A stretch of DNA of 64,000 bases from Halostella salina (GCF_003675855.1 NZ_RCIH01000004.1:248001-312000), one strand, 5' to 3'; positions 9,725 through 18,529 are shown, numbered from the stretch's first letter. The notes: a model not told the origin generated them from the sequence alone. Program-made: numbers and translations.

Positions 9725-11734
9725 ATGGAATCACTTGCCGACGTGGACGAGGTCGTCCACACGCCGAGCGAGGAGTTCGTCGAGTCAGCGAACGTCACGC
9801 AGTTCATGCGCGAGCACGGCATCGACGACTACGACGAGTTGATCCGGCGCACGACGACCGAGGTCGAGGGTGTCGAGGCCTCGGGCGTCGACTGGTTCTG
9901 GGACGAGATCGTCGACTACCTCGACGTGGACTTTTTCGAGCCGTACGATACCGTTCGTGACGACTCCGAGGGGCCGCAGTTCACCGACTGGTACCCCGGC
10001 GGGACGACGAACATCGCGCACAACACGCTCGACCGCCACGCCGCCATCGACAGCGGGACGCGCAACAGCGTCGCCTGCATCTGGGAGGGCGAACCCGGCG
10101 ACGTGCGGGAGGTCACCTACCACGAACTCCACCGGCAGTCGAACAAGGTGGCGAACGCCCTCGAAGCGCGCGGCGTCGGCACCGGCGACACCGTGGGGCT
10201 GTACATGCCGATGGTGCCCGAGGTCGTCAGCATCCTCTACGGCTGTTTCAAGGTCGGCGCGATCGCGGTCCCGATCTTCTCCGGGTTCGGCGTCGACGCG
10301 ACGGCGACACGCATTGAGGACAGCGAGCCGTCGGTGCTGTTCACCGGCGACGGCTTCTACCGCCGCGGCGACGAGGTGTTCCTGAAGGGGACCGCCGACG
10401 AGGCGGTCGCCGAGGCCGGCCACGTCGAGCACACGATCGTCTACGACCGCCTCGGGGCGAGCGATCCGGACGCCGACGCGTCGATCCCGTGGGACGATGA
10501 CCGCGACGAGTGGTGGGCCGACGCCGTCGCGACCGCGGACGACGCGTACGAGACGAAGGAGCTCCCCGCCGACCAGGAGTCGATGCTGCTGTACTCCTCG
10601 GGGACGACCGGCCGCCCGAAGGGGATCGTCCACACCCACGCGGGCGTGCTCACGCAGTGCGCCAAGGAGATCTACTTCGGCTTCGACCACAAGGACCACG
10701 ACCGCTTCTTCTGGGTCAGCGACATCGGCTGGATGATGGGGCCGTGGACGCTGATCGGCAACCATCACTTCGGCGGCACCGTGTTCATGTACGAGGGCGC
10801 GCCGGACCACCCCGAGCCGGACCGCTTCTGGGAGATGATCGACCGCCACGACCTGTCGGTGTTCGGCATTTCGCCGACGGCGATCCGCTCGCTCCGCAAG
10901 CGCGGCGACGAGTGGGTCGAGAACCACGACCTGTCGAGCCTTCGCATCCTCGGGTCGACCGGCGAGCCGTGGGACCCCGAGTCCTGGAAGTGGTTCCACG
11001 AGACGGTCGGCGGCGGCGACGCGCCGATCGTCAACATCTCCGGCGGGACGGAGATCTGTGGCTGTTTCCTCATGCCGATGCCGACCCAGCCGCTCAAGCC
11101 CTGCACGCTCGGCGGTCCCGGGCTCGGGATGGACATCGACATCGTGAACAGCGCCGGCGAGTCGGTCGCCGACGACAACGAACGGGGCTTCCTCGTCGCG
11201 CGGGACTCCTGTCCCAGCATGACGAAGTCGCTGTGGGAGGGCGACGAGCGCTACCTCGACGAGTACTGGTCGAACTGGGACGACCTCTGGGACCACGGCG
11301 ACTGGGCACAGCAGGACGCGGACGGCTTCTGGTTCCTGCACGGTCGCGCCGACGACGCGCTGAACGTCGCCGGGCGGAAGGTCGGTCCCGCGGAGGTCGA
11401 GGGCGCGCTCATCGACCACGACGCGGTGAACCAGGCGGCCGCCGTCGGCGCGCCCGACGACACCACGGGCACTGCGGTCGTCGCCTACGTCATCACCGAG
11501 GACGGCGTCGACGAGACCGACGACCTGCGCGAGGAACTGCGCGCACAGGTCGGCGCGGAACTGGGCAAGCCGTTCCGCCCGCGCGAGGTGCTGTTCGTCG
11601 ACGAGTTCCCCAAGACCCAGTCCGGGAAGATCATCCGCCGGGCCATCGAGGCGACGTACACCGGCGAGGACCTGGGCGACATGAGCAGCATCGAGAACCC
11701 CGACGCGCTGGACCGGATCGCCGACGCGCGGTAG
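9725..11734 (+). CDS. Acetyl/propionyl-CoA synthetase-like AMP-forming ligase
   Basis: A 669-residue adenylate-forming enzyme. The N-terminal acetyl-CoA-synthetase cap is followed by the P-loop-like YSSGTTGRPKGIVHTH (about 288-303), FWVSDIGWMMGP, STGEPWDPESWKW, NISGGTEICG and the C-terminal domain with GRADDALNVAGRKVGP and the catalytic lysine in KTQSGKIIRR (about residue 634). It activates a short-chain acid such as acetate or propionate to the CoA ester through an acyl-AMP. Which acid is not readable from sequence; the nearby methylmalonyl-CoA genes make propionate plausible but this is inference. Confidence 0.88.
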   Translation: MESLADVDEVVHTPSEEFVESANVTQFMREHGIDDYDELIRRTTTEVEGVEASGVDWFWDEIVDYLDVDFFEPYDTVRDDSEGPQFTDWYPGGTTNIAHNTLDRHAAIDSGTRNSVACIWEGEPGDVREVTYHELHRQSNKVANALEARGVGTGDTVGLYMPMVPEVVSILYGCFKVGAIAVPIFSGFGVDATATRIEDSEPSVLFTGDGFYRRGDEVFLKGTADEAVAEAGHVEHTIVYDRLGASDPDADASIPWDDDRDEWWADAVATADDAYETKELPADQESMLLYSSGTTGRPKGIVHTHAGVLTQCAKEIYFGFDHKDHDRFFWVSDIGWMMGPWTLIGNHHFGGTVFMYEGAPDHPEPDRFWEMIDRHDLSVFGISPTAIRSLRKRGDEWVENHDLSSLRILGSTGEPWDPESWKWFHETVGGGDAPIVNISGGTEICGCFLMPMPTQPLKPCTLGGPGLGMDIDIVNSAGESVADDNERGFLVARDSCPSMTKSLWEGDERYLDEYWSNWDDLWDHGDWAQQDADGFWFLHGRADDALNVAGRKVGPAEVEGALIDHDAVNQAAAVGAPDDTTGTAVVAYVITEDGVDETDDLREELRAQVGAELGKPFRPREVLFVDEFPKTQSGKIIRRAIEATYTGEDLGDMSSIENPDALDRIADAR

Positions 11735-11773
11735 GGGCGTCGACGCTCTGATTTCCACCGCGAACGCGCCACG

Positions 11774-12337
11774 CTACGACTCCCACTCGCGCCGCAGGAC
11801 GCTGAACTGGACGCCGTCGCGGTACGCGCCGTCGACGTACCACGCGTTCCGCAGGCGCGCCTCCCGCGTGAAGCCGAGCGACTCCAGCAGGGCCTGTGAT
11901 GCCTCGTTGTGGCCGAACGCGCCCGCGCTGACGCCGTGGACGGGATGCGACCGGAATATCTCGTCGACGACCAGTTCGACGGCCTCGCTGCCGTACCCTT
12001 CGCCGTGGTGTTCGGGAGCGAGCCAGTAGCCGAGCCACGCGTGCTCCCCGTCGAGATTTCGGGCGTGAACCGATCCGACGGGCGTCGTCTCGTCACCGTC
12101 GGGGTAGCCGGCGGGCGCGTCCGACTCGTCCAGACAGACGAGGAAGCCCAGCGTCCCCTCGCTCTCGGTGTCGTCCTCGATACGTTCCGCCGTTTCGGCC
12201 CCGGTCTGGTGGACTTTCATCCCGAGTGAGTGCCGGACACGGGGGTCCGTCGCGGCCGTCTGGAGGAACTCGGCGTCGTCGCGCTCCACGCTGCGGAGGA
12301 CGACGCGCTCGCCGGCGGCGACGACGGGGCCGGGCAT
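11774..12337 (-). CDS. RimJ/RimL-type GNAT acetyltransferase, copy 4 of tandem array
   Basis: A 187-residue GNAT of the RimJ/RimL type: VVLRSVERDDAEFL at the start, PVGSVHARNLD, WLGYWLAPEHHGEGYGSEAV (acetyl-CoA loop HGEGYGSE) and LLESLGFTREARLRNAWYVD. It is last in a row of four homologous genes. Its ATG shares one base with the stop of the preceding gene (TGATG), so translation is coupled. Substrate unknown; related enzymes acetylate ribosomal N-termini or small molecules. Confidence 0.88.
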   Translation of the reverse strand: MPGPVVAAGERVVLRSVERDDAEFLQTAATDPRVRHSLGMKVHQTGAETAERIEDDTESEGTLGFLVCLDESDAPAGYPDGDETTPVGSVHARNLDGEHAWLGYWLAPEHHGEGYGSEAVELVVDEIFRSHPVHGVSAGAFGHNEASQALLESLGFTREARLRNAWYVDGAYRDGVQFSVLRREWES

Positions 12338-12903
12338 CAGCCGTCCTCCCACTCGCGGCGCAGCAGGCCGTACTGGATCTCGTCGCGGTACGCGCCGTCG
12401 ACGTAGCGCGACTCCCGCTGGCGCGCTTCCTCGGTGAAGCCGAGCGACTCCAGCAGGGCGCGCGAGGCCTCGTTGAAGTCGTACGCCCCCGCGCTGATCC
12501 CGTGGATCGGGTACGAGGCGAACAGCTCGTCGACGGCGAGCCGAACCATCTCCGTCCCGTACCCCTGGCCCTGGTGTTCGGGCAGGAGCCAGTACGCCAG
12601 CCACGGTCGGTCGCCGTCGAGGTGTCGCGCGGTCGTCGCGCCGACGACGGTCGTGTCGTCCTCGTCGGGCTGGCCCGGCGGCGCGTCCGGGTCGTCGACG
12701 CAGGCGAGGTACGCGGCGACGGCGTCGGTCTCCAGCCACTCCTCCATCCCCTCCTCCTGCTCCGCCCGGCTGCTCGGGTACATCGCGCCGTACGGGAACC
12801 GGATCCGGGGATCCGTGTTCGACCGCTGGATCGTCGCGGCGTCGTCGCGCTCGACGGTCCGCAGGACGAGGCGGTCGCCGGACCTGAGGACTGGCCCGGG
12901 CAT
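12337..12903 (-). CDS. RimJ/RimL-type GNAT acetyltransferase, copy 3 of tandem array
   Basis: A 188-residue GNAT beginning MPGPVLRSGDRLVLRTVERD like its neighbours. The acetyl-CoA loop reads LLPEHQGQGYGTEMV (about 117-131), and the late strand is ALLESLGFTEEARQRESRYV. It starts in a TGATG overlap with copy 2 and ends in the same overlap with copy 4. It is closer to copies 2 and 4 than to copy 1 in length and in the inserted loop after residue 40, consistent with repeated duplication. Confidence 0.88.
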   Translation of the reverse strand: MPGPVLRSGDRLVLRTVERDDAATIQRSNTDPRIRFPYGAMYPSSRAEQEEGMEEWLETDAVAAYLACVDDPDAPPGQPDEDDTTVVGATTARHLDGDRPWLAYWLLPEHQGQGYGTEMVRLAVDELFASYPIHGISAGAYDFNEASRALLESLGFTEEARQRESRYVDGAYRDEIQYGLLRREWEDG

Positions 12904-13469
12904 CAGCGACCCTCCCACTCCTCGTGGAGGATACCGTACTGCGTCACGTCACGGTACGCGCCCTCGACGAAGGTCACCTCGCGGTTGCGCCCCTCGTCGA
13001 CGAAGCCGACCGCCTCGACGCGCTCGTGCCGCCGTTCGTCGCCCGCGACGACTTCCGTCCCGACGCTGTTCGGGTCGTACGTCCGGAACACGGTGTCGAC
13101 GGCGAGTTCGAGCGCCTCGACGCCGTGCCCCTCGCCGCGGAACTCGGGGGCGACCCAGTGGACGAATCCGGGGCGGTCGCGGTCGACGTGGGTGGCGACG
13201 ACCAGGCCGACCGGCGTCGCCTCGTCCTCGTCGGGGTGGTCCCAGGGGGCGTCCGGTTCGTCCACACAGGCGAGGTACGCCGCCGTGTCGCGCTCCTCGA
13301 ACTCGTCCTCTAGCACGTCCTCGACCTCCGCGCAGTTCTTGTGGCCGTGCTCGTGGAAGCCGGTCCGCGCCCACGGGTCGGTGTACAGGCGCTGGACGAA
13401 ATCGGCGTCGTCGCGTTCGACGGTCCGCAGGACGAGGTCGTCGCCGGTCTCGACGATGGGACCGGGCAT
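12903..13469 (-). CDS. RimJ/RimL-type GNAT acetyltransferase, copy 2 of tandem array
   Basis: A 188-residue GNAT beginning MPGPIVETGDDLVLRTVERD. The acetyl-CoA loop reads APEFRGEGHGVEALELAVD, where the usual Gly-Tyr-Gly is Gly-His-Gly. The late part is shortened and diverged (VEAVGFVDEGRNREVTFVEG) and lacks the NEASRALLESLGF signature of copies 3 and 4, so its substrate may differ. It starts and ends in TGATG overlaps. Confidence 0.87.
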   Translation of the reverse strand: MPGPIVETGDDLVLRTVERDDADFVQRLYTDPWARTGFHEHGHKNCAEVEDVLEDEFEERDTAAYLACVDEPDAPWDHPDEDEATPVGLVVATHVDRDRPGFVHWVAPEFRGEGHGVEALELAVDTVFRTYDPNSVGTEVVAGDERRHERVEAVGFVDEGRNREVTFVEGAYRDVTQYGILHEEWEGR

Positions 13470-14008
13470 CAGCGACCCTCCCACTCCTCCCGGAGCAGCC
13501 CGTACCACACCACGTCGACGTACTCGCCGTCGCGGAAGCGCGCGTCCCGAAGCGTCCCCTCGTGGCTGAACCCGAGGTTCTCCAGCACGCCGACCGACCC
13601 CTCGTTCGGCGCGAACGCCTGTGCCTGCAGGCCGTGGATCTCGTGGGACTCGAACGCGTAGTCGACGAGGACGCCGACGGCCTCGGTGCCGTACCCCTCG
13701 CCGTGGTACTCCGGCAGGATCCAGTAGGAGATCTCCGGCCGCGTGTGGTGGAGGTCCATCAGCGACACCTTCCCGATCGGCGTCGGGTCGTCGCCGTCCT
13801 CCAAGCAGACCAGCAGGCTGACGTTCAGCGGGTCGTCCTCGCTGCCCTCGATGTGGGCCTCCGCCTCGGCCTCGTTCTCGGGGCGGTCCAGCCCCAGCGA
13901 TACGCCGACTTCCGGGTGGTTGTGGCCGCGCTGGACGAACTCGGCGTCCTCGTGTTCGACCGTGCGGAGGGTGACACGGTCGCCGCGGCGAAACACTGCT
14001 CCGGGCAT
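13469..14008 (-). CDS. RimJ/RimL-type GNAT acetyltransferase, copy 1 of tandem array
   Basis: A 179-residue GNAT beginning MPGAVFRRGDRVTLRTVEHE. It has ISYWILPEYHGEGYGTEAVG (acetyl-CoA loop HGEGYGTE) and GVLENLGFSHEGTLRDARFR, the most typical RimJ/RimL profile of the four. It is the promoter-proximal gene of the array and overlaps the next gene through TGATG. No clear TATA box was found between it and the gene at 14069. Confidence 0.88.
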   Translation of the reverse strand: MPGAVFRRGDRVTLRTVEHEDAEFVQRGHNHPEVGVSLGLDRPENEAEAEAHIEGSEDDPLNVSLLVCLEDGDDPTPIGKVSLMDLHHTRPEISYWILPEYHGEGYGTEAVGVLVDYAFESHEIHGLQAQAFAPNEGSVGVLENLGFSHEGTLRDARFRDGEYVDVVWYGLLREEWEGR

Positions 14009-14068
14009 GTCACCCAGATCGAAAAGGGGGCCTAAATTCCTTCCGCGGGACTGATACGCATTCGCACG

Positions 14069-14797
14069 CTACGGCGCGGCGTCGTCCGGGTCGATCCGCC
14101 GCGGCTCGGGGGCGTCCCCGGCCGTCACCGCGACTGTGCCCGCCGCGTCCGCGTCCGGGCTGTCCGCGTCGGGCAACACGATCGCCGCACCCGCGAGCAG
14201 CGGCGCGACGACGCCCGCGACGACGGTGCCGGGGTGCGCCAGCGGCGTGCGGAGCGCGACGCGGTCCTCGGCATTGAGGTCGTGGTCCTCGACAACTGCT
14301 TCCGCCGCCGACAGTAGGTCGCGATGGGAGTACGTCGCTCCGTCGGCCGCCAGCACGGGCGAGTCCGGGTCGCGCTCGACCGGCGGGAACGAGGGGTTCT
14401 CGCTCCACACGTCCCGGCCGAAGTGGGCGACCGCCGGATCGTCGGGTTCGTCGCCGTAGCCGATGCGGTTCGTTCCGGGCGGGACCTCGGCGGCGTCGGC
14501 GTCCGTCGCCGGATACACCACCGCCTGTGCGTCGTCGTGCGACTCGGCCGGGTCGACGAAGCGCGTCACCCCGCCGAGCATCGCCGTCCCGAGGAACGTC
14601 AACAGCGGCTGGGAGGCCCGGTCGTCGGCGGCGGCGACCGTCGCGCCCTCCCGGACGCCGTGGTGTCGCAGGAAGTTGCCCGTCTTCCAGGCCGTCGTCA
14701 GAAAGCGGTGGTAGTCGTAGGTCGCTCCCCCTGCGACCGACAGCGCCGTCGCCTCGCTCCGCCGGTCGCGGGCGACGAGGTCGTCTACCGTCTCCAT
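14069..14797 (-). CDS. AMP-ligase-like protein, N-terminal region only
   Basis: A 242-residue protein that resembles the N-terminal part of acyl-CoA/AMP-forming ligases: a start like DDLVARDRRSEATALSV, then ATYDYHRFLTTAWKTGNFLR, and a second half-domain with SPVLAADGATYSHRDLLSAA and GTVVAGVVAPLLAGAAIVLP. The P-loop and the catalytic C-terminal domain are missing, so adenylation activity is not expected. It has a normal ATG and an intact frame with haloarchaeal codon use, so it may be a maintained accessory protein rather than a fresh pseudogene. Confidence 0.6.
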   Translation of the reverse strand: METVDDLVARDRRSEATALSVAGGATYDYHRFLTTAWKTGNFLRHHGVREGATVAAADDRASQPLLTFLGTAMLGGVTRFVDPAESHDDAQAVVYPATDADAAEVPPGTNRIGYGDEPDDPAVAHFGRDVWSENPSFPPVERDPDSPVLAADGATYSHRDLLSAAEAVVEDHDLNAEDRVALRTPLAHPGTVVAGVVAPLLAGAAIVLPDADSPDADAAGTVAVTAGDAPEPRRIDPDDAAP

Positions 14798-14872
14798 GGT
14801 CGCGGCTTGGGGCCGGCAGGGAAAAAGCCCGCCGGGTCGACGACGGCCGGCTCCCGCGGGCCGCCGGTCGTC

Positions 14873-16045
14873 CTACAGCGAACTCTTGATCTTCTCGAAG
14901 AACCCCTGCTCGACCTCGATCTCCTCGCCGCCGGCCTCGGCAAAGGCCTCCAGCGCCTCGCGCTGCTCCTCGTTCAGGTCGTCGGGGGTGACGACCTGCA
15001 CCGTGACGTGGAGGTCGCCGTGGCCGCGTCGGCGGAGGCGGGGCATCCCCTTCCCCTGCAGGCGGAACGTCTCGCCGCTCTGCGTGCCGGCCGGCACGTC
15101 GAGTTCGACCGACCCGTCCATCGTCGGCACCTCGACGGTGTCGCCGAACGTCGCCTGCGGGAAGCTGATCGCGTGCCGGTGGTGCAGGTCGTCGCCGTCG
15201 CGCTCGAACTCGGGGTGGTCCGTGATCGACACCTCGATGAGCAGGTCGCCCTTGGGGCCGCCGTTCTCGCCGGGCGCGCCCTCGCCCTCCATCCGGAGCG
15301 TCTGGCCGTCCTGGATCCCCGCCGGGATCTCGACGGAGAGCGTTGCCTCGCGACGGACCTGCCCCTCGCCGCCGCAGTCGCTGCAGGTCTCCTCGTACAG
15401 TTCGCCCTCGCCGCCGCAGCGACGACAGGTGCCGGTCTGCTGGACCCGGCCGAGCGGCGTCTGCTGGACCTGCGTGGTCTGCCCGCGGCCGTCACACTCC
15501 GGACACGTCCGGGCGTCGGTCCCGGGCGGGTGGCCCGAGCCGTCGCAGGTGTCACACCGTTCCGGGCGGCGCACGGTGACGCTTTTCTCCGCACCCTCGT
15601 ACGCTTCCGCCAGGTCGATCCGGAGACGCGTCCGCAGGTCCGACCCCTGCCGGGCGCGGTTGCGGCCACCGCCGCCGCCCCCGCCGCCGAAGAACTGCTC
15701 GAAGATGTCGCCCATCCCGCCGGCACCGCCGCCCCCGCCGAACGGCCCGCCGCCGCCGAACGGGTCGCCGCCAGCGCCGCCGGCTCCGCCGCGGCCGCCG
15801 TCGAACCCGCCGCGTTTCTCGGCCTGCTCGAACCGCTCGTGGCCCATGCGGTCGTACGCCTGCCGCTTCTCCTCGTCGGTGAGCACTTCCTTTGCCTTCT
15901 TCGCCTTCTTGAACTTCTCCTCGGCGTCGGGGTCGTCGCTCACGTCCGGGTGGTACTTGCTCGCCATCTCCCGGTAGGCCCGCTGTATCTCCTCCTCGGA
16001 CGCGTCCGAACTCACGCCGAGAACGTCGTAGAAATCCTCGCTCAT
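14873..16045 (-). CDS. dnaJ: Chaperone DnaJ
   Basis: A complete 390-residue DnaJ. The J domain (residues 1-70) carries the HPD triad near 33-35, the Gly/Phe-rich linker follows (about 80-135, with repeats of GGGG and FGGGG), then four CxxCxGxG zinc repeats (CDTCDGSG, CPECDGRG, CRRCGGEG, CSDCGGEG) and the substrate-binding C-terminal domains. It stimulates DnaK ATPase and delivers clients. It lies 19 kb from grpE-dnaK here. A TATA-like TTCAAGTAG on the minus strand near 16070-16078 is about 29 bases before the ATG. Confidence 0.96.
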   Translation of the reverse strand: MSEDFYDVLGVSSDASEEEIQRAYREMASKYHPDVSDDPDAEEKFKKAKKAKEVLTDEEKRQAYDRMGHERFEQAEKRGGFDGGRGGAGGAGGDPFGGGGPFGGGGGAGGMGDIFEQFFGGGGGGGGRNRARQGSDLRTRLRIDLAEAYEGAEKSVTVRRPERCDTCDGSGHPPGTDARTCPECDGRGQTTQVQQTPLGRVQQTGTCRRCGGEGELYEETCSDCGGEGQVRREATLSVEIPAGIQDGQTLRMEGEGAPGENGGPKGDLLIEVSITDHPEFERDGDDLHHRHAISFPQATFGDTVEVPTMDGSVELDVPAGTQSGETFRLQGKGMPRLRRRGHGDLHVTVQVVTPDDLNEEQREALEAFAEAGGEEIEVEQGFFEKIKSSL

Positions 16046-16170
16046 CAGTTATGCCACAGTACTGGGTTGAACTACTTGAAAAGCTTGGCTCGGGCGCGCC
16101 TCCGACGTGGCCCCGGTCCGGCACCGTTCGGAGCGACAGGCCTTACTCCCGCCGCCCCGACGAGCCACGT

Positions 16171-16380
16171 ATGCGCGTCCGCCTCCGCCGCGCCGCCGTG
16201 TCCCTGTACGTCCTGTGGCTCGTCGCCGTCGTCCTCCACGTCGCCGGGCGGTTCACGCCGTTCCCGACACTCCCGGGCGTCTTCGAGGGCGTCGTCGCAG
16301 GAGCGGTCGTCTTCACCGCGCTCGGCGCGGTGCAGATCGGCCGCAGAGGCGTCCGCACGTTGCGAGAACGAGCCGGCTGA
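16171..16380 (+). CDS. Small membrane protein
   Basis: A 69-residue protein with two predicted transmembrane helices (AVSLYVLWLVAVVLHVAG, residues 9-26, and VVAGAVVFTALGAVQIG, about 41-57) and basic ends (MRVRLRR and RRGVRTLRERAG), which suggests both ends are inside. No family recognised. ATG 16171 is chosen since the residues encoded upstream are not protein-like. Confidence 0.6.
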   Translation: MRVRLRRAAVSLYVLWLVAVVLHVAGRFTPFPTLPGVFEGVVAGAVVFTALGAVQIGRRGVRTLRERAG

Positions 16381-16437
16381 ATCCGGGGTCCTCCCCGGGC
16401 TGCCCGGCCGGCTCAGTCGCCGGTCGGTGACGGTCGC

Positions 16438-17982
16438 TCAGTCGTCGGCCGGTGCCGGCCGCTCCTCGCCGTGGACGGTGAGCAGGCGGTCGACCGCGTC
16501 GACCATCGCCTGCACGCTGGCGCTCGTGATGTCGGCGTCGCTGGCCGCAACGGCGACGCTGTGGTCGCCGCGGGTCATCTCCACCTCAACGGTGACGACG
16601 GCGTCCGTGCCGCCGGTGATCGCGTCGACGTGGTACGACTCCAGCGTGGCGTCGGCCGCCGCGCCAAGCGCCTCGCGCATCGCGGTGACGGCGGCGTCGA
16701 CCGGCCCGGAGCCGGTGCCGCTGGCGACGCGCTCCTCGCCGTCGACTTCGAGGCGGACGCTCGCAGTCGGCGTGCCGCCGCCGCTGGCCGCCGTGAGGTC
16801 CAGCAGTTCGACCCGGCGCTCGCGGTCACGGCCCGTGACCTCCTCGGCGATGGCGAGCAGGTCGGCGTCCGTGACGCGCTTGCCGCGGTCGGCGATCGCT
16901 TTCACGCGCTCGACGACCTCCGTGAGGTCGTCGTCGCTCACGTCGAGGCCGTGTTCTTGGAGCGCGGCCCGCGCGCCGGCACGCCCGGTGTGCTTGCCGA
17001 GCACGATCCGGCGCTCGCGGCCCACCTTTTCGGGCGGGTACGGCTCGTACATCGCCTCGTCCTTGAGCGTCCCGTCGGTGTGGATGCCGCTCTCGTGGGT
17101 GAAGGCGTTGTCGCCGGTGACGGCCTTGTTCGGCGCGGTCTGGACGCCCGTCGTCCGGGCGACGGTCTGCCCGAGTTCGTAGAGCCGCGTCGTGTCGAGC
17201 GTCTCCACGTCGTAGGCGTGGTCCAGCGCGATGGCGACCTCCTCCAGCGCGACGTTGCCGGCGCGCTCGCCCAGTCCGTTCACCGTCGCGTGGACGAGGT
17301 CGGCCCCGGCGGCGACGCTGGCCAGCGCGTTCGTCACGCCGAGGCCGAGGTCGTCGTGGGTGTGCGCGCTCACCGGCCCGAGTTCGGCCAGCCGGGAGAC
17401 CGCCTCGACGCAGCGCTCCGGTCCGGCGTGGCCGACCGTGTCCGCGAAGCAGACCCGGTCCGCGCCGGCGTCGAGGACTGCCTCCATGAGCCGTTCGAGG
17501 AAGTCGAGATCGGCCCGGGAGCCGTCCTCGCCGATCACCTCGACCCAGAGGCCGTGGTCCGTGGCGTACTCGACGAGTTCGACCGCGTCGCGGACCACCT
17601 CGTCGCGGGTGGTGTCTATCTTCGTCTCGACGTGGCGGTCGCTGGCGGGGACGACGAGGTTCACGCCGTCGACCCCGCAGTCCATCGCCAAGTCGATGTC
17701 GTTGCGGACGCCCCGCGCGAAGCTGGTGATCCGTGCGTCGAGACCGAGGTCCGTCACGCGCCGGATCGTCCGGCGCTCCCCCTCGCCCGTGCAGGCGCTC
17801 CCGGCCTCGATCGTCGAGACGTCCGCCCGGTCCAGCGCCGCGGCTATCTCCGCTTTCTCCTCGGGCGTCAGCGAGATACCCGGGGCCTGTTCGCCGTCCC
17901 GGAGCGTCGTGTCGAGAAGCTGTACGTCGGCACCGTCTGTGAGATTAGTTGATTCGGGAGGAACCCCGAATAAATCGGCCAC
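16438..17982 (-). CDS. leuA: 2-isopropylmalate synthase / (R)-citramalate synthase family enzyme
   Basis: A 514-residue enzyme with the HMG-CoA-lyase-like TIM barrel (LLDTTLRDGEQAPGISL near residues 22-38, SAHTHDDLGLGVTNAL with the metal-binding HTHDD, NGLGERAGNVALEEV) and a C-terminal LeuA regulatory domain (about 390-505), where branched-chain amino acids bind. It condenses acetyl-CoA with 2-oxoisovalerate (LeuA) or pyruvate (CimA); sequence alone does not let me separate the two. The GTG at 17982 is the only in-frame start, because a TGA lies two codons upstream. The promoter has a perfect palindrome at the predicted transcription start. Confidence 0.9.
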   Translation of the reverse strand: MADLFGVPPESTNLTDGADVQLLDTTLRDGEQAPGISLTPEEKAEIAAALDRADVSTIEAGSACTGEGERRTIRRVTDLGLDARITSFARGVRNDIDLAMDCGVDGVNLVVPASDRHVETKIDTTRDEVVRDAVELVEYATDHGLWVEVIGEDGSRADLDFLERLMEAVLDAGADRVCFADTVGHAGPERCVEAVSRLAELGPVSAHTHDDLGLGVTNALASVAAGADLVHATVNGLGERAGNVALEEVAIALDHAYDVETLDTTRLYELGQTVARTTGVQTAPNKAVTGDNAFTHESGIHTDGTLKDEAMYEPYPPEKVGRERRIVLGKHTGRAGARAALQEHGLDVSDDDLTEVVERVKAIADRGKRVTDADLLAIAEEVTGRDRERRVELLDLTAASGGGTPTASVRLEVDGEERVASGTGSGPVDAAVTAMREALGAAADATLESYHVDAITGGTDAVVTVEVEMTRGDHSVAVAASDADITSASVQAMVDAVDRLLTVHGEERPAPADD

Positions 17983-17989
17983 CGGTCAT

Positions 17990-18005
17990 GAGTAACCAGT
18001 TACTC
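17990..18005. promoter_or_regulatory. Perfect palindrome at the LeuA/CimA transcription start (candidate operator)
   Basis: GAGTAAC and GTTACTC form a perfect 7-bp inverted repeat with a CA spacer. A smaller inverted repeat, CTCG-TTA-CGAG (18003-18013), overlaps its right end. The palindrome sits about 27 bases downstream of the TATA box, so a bound protein would cover the transcription start and repress the synthase gene. An Lrp/AsnC-type regulator would be a natural candidate for such a gene, but no regulator is encoded here. Confidence 0.55.
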
Positions 18006-18020
18006 GTTACGAGCCACGCC

Positions 18021-18030
18021 GGTATAAACC
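18021..18030 (-). promoter_or_regulatory. TATA box of the LeuA/CimA gene
   Basis: The minus strand reads GGTTTATACC. The predicted transcription start falls near 17998, which leaves a leader of roughly 16 bases before the GTG. Confidence 0.6.
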
Positions 18031-18060
18031 GTCCTTTGTGACAGATATTGCTGTCGGCCT

Positions 18061-18414
18061 TCAGTCGACCACTCGGACGGTGTCGCCCTCGCTGACGCCG
18101 TCCGCGCCGCCGGCCGCCAGCTCGACCACGGTGTCGGCCCTCGCGGTCGCCACGCTCCGCCACGGCGCGAGCGTCTCGACCCGGGTCACGGTTTCGCCGT
18201 CGGTCCACACCACGTCGATGGGGACGCGGACGAAGACGGTGTGGATCCCGCGGCGCTTCGCCGCCCCGAACGGGAACACCAGCGCGTAGTCCGCCGGCAC
18301 CTCGCGCCGGAACATCAGGCCGCGCGCCCGGGCCAGCCACGAGTCGGCACGCTCCACGTCGCTGGCGAGCGTTCGCTCGTCACCCCCATCGGCGGGTTCG
18401 TGGACCAGTCGCAC
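18061..18414 (-). CDS. DUF192 family protein
   Basis: A 117-residue protein matching the DUF192 fold: ADSWLARARGLMFRREVPADY near residues 23-43, ALVFPFGAAKRRGIHTVFV and PIDVVWTDGETV. The family is widespread and its function is unproven. The start at GTG 18414 (VRLVHEP) is chosen because family members begin with a similar MRxVHE strand; the residues encoded further upstream are unlike protein. It ends about 80 bases from the LeuA/CimA start. Confidence 0.8.
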   Translation of the reverse strand: MRLVHEPADGGDERTLASDVERADSWLARARGLMFRREVPADYALVFPFGAAKRRGIHTVFVRVPIDVVWTDGETVTRVETLAPWRSVATARADTVVELAAGGADGVSEGDTVRVVD

Positions 18415-18529
18415 GGCCGAGTGGAGACGCGGCGGCGGCAAATGGGTTACCCTCCGCTCGCCCGCCGCCGGGTCGAAGCCCGCCCACCGCAGGCGCGGGA
18501 TTGAAGCCCGTCCGCGCCGATCCACGCCC

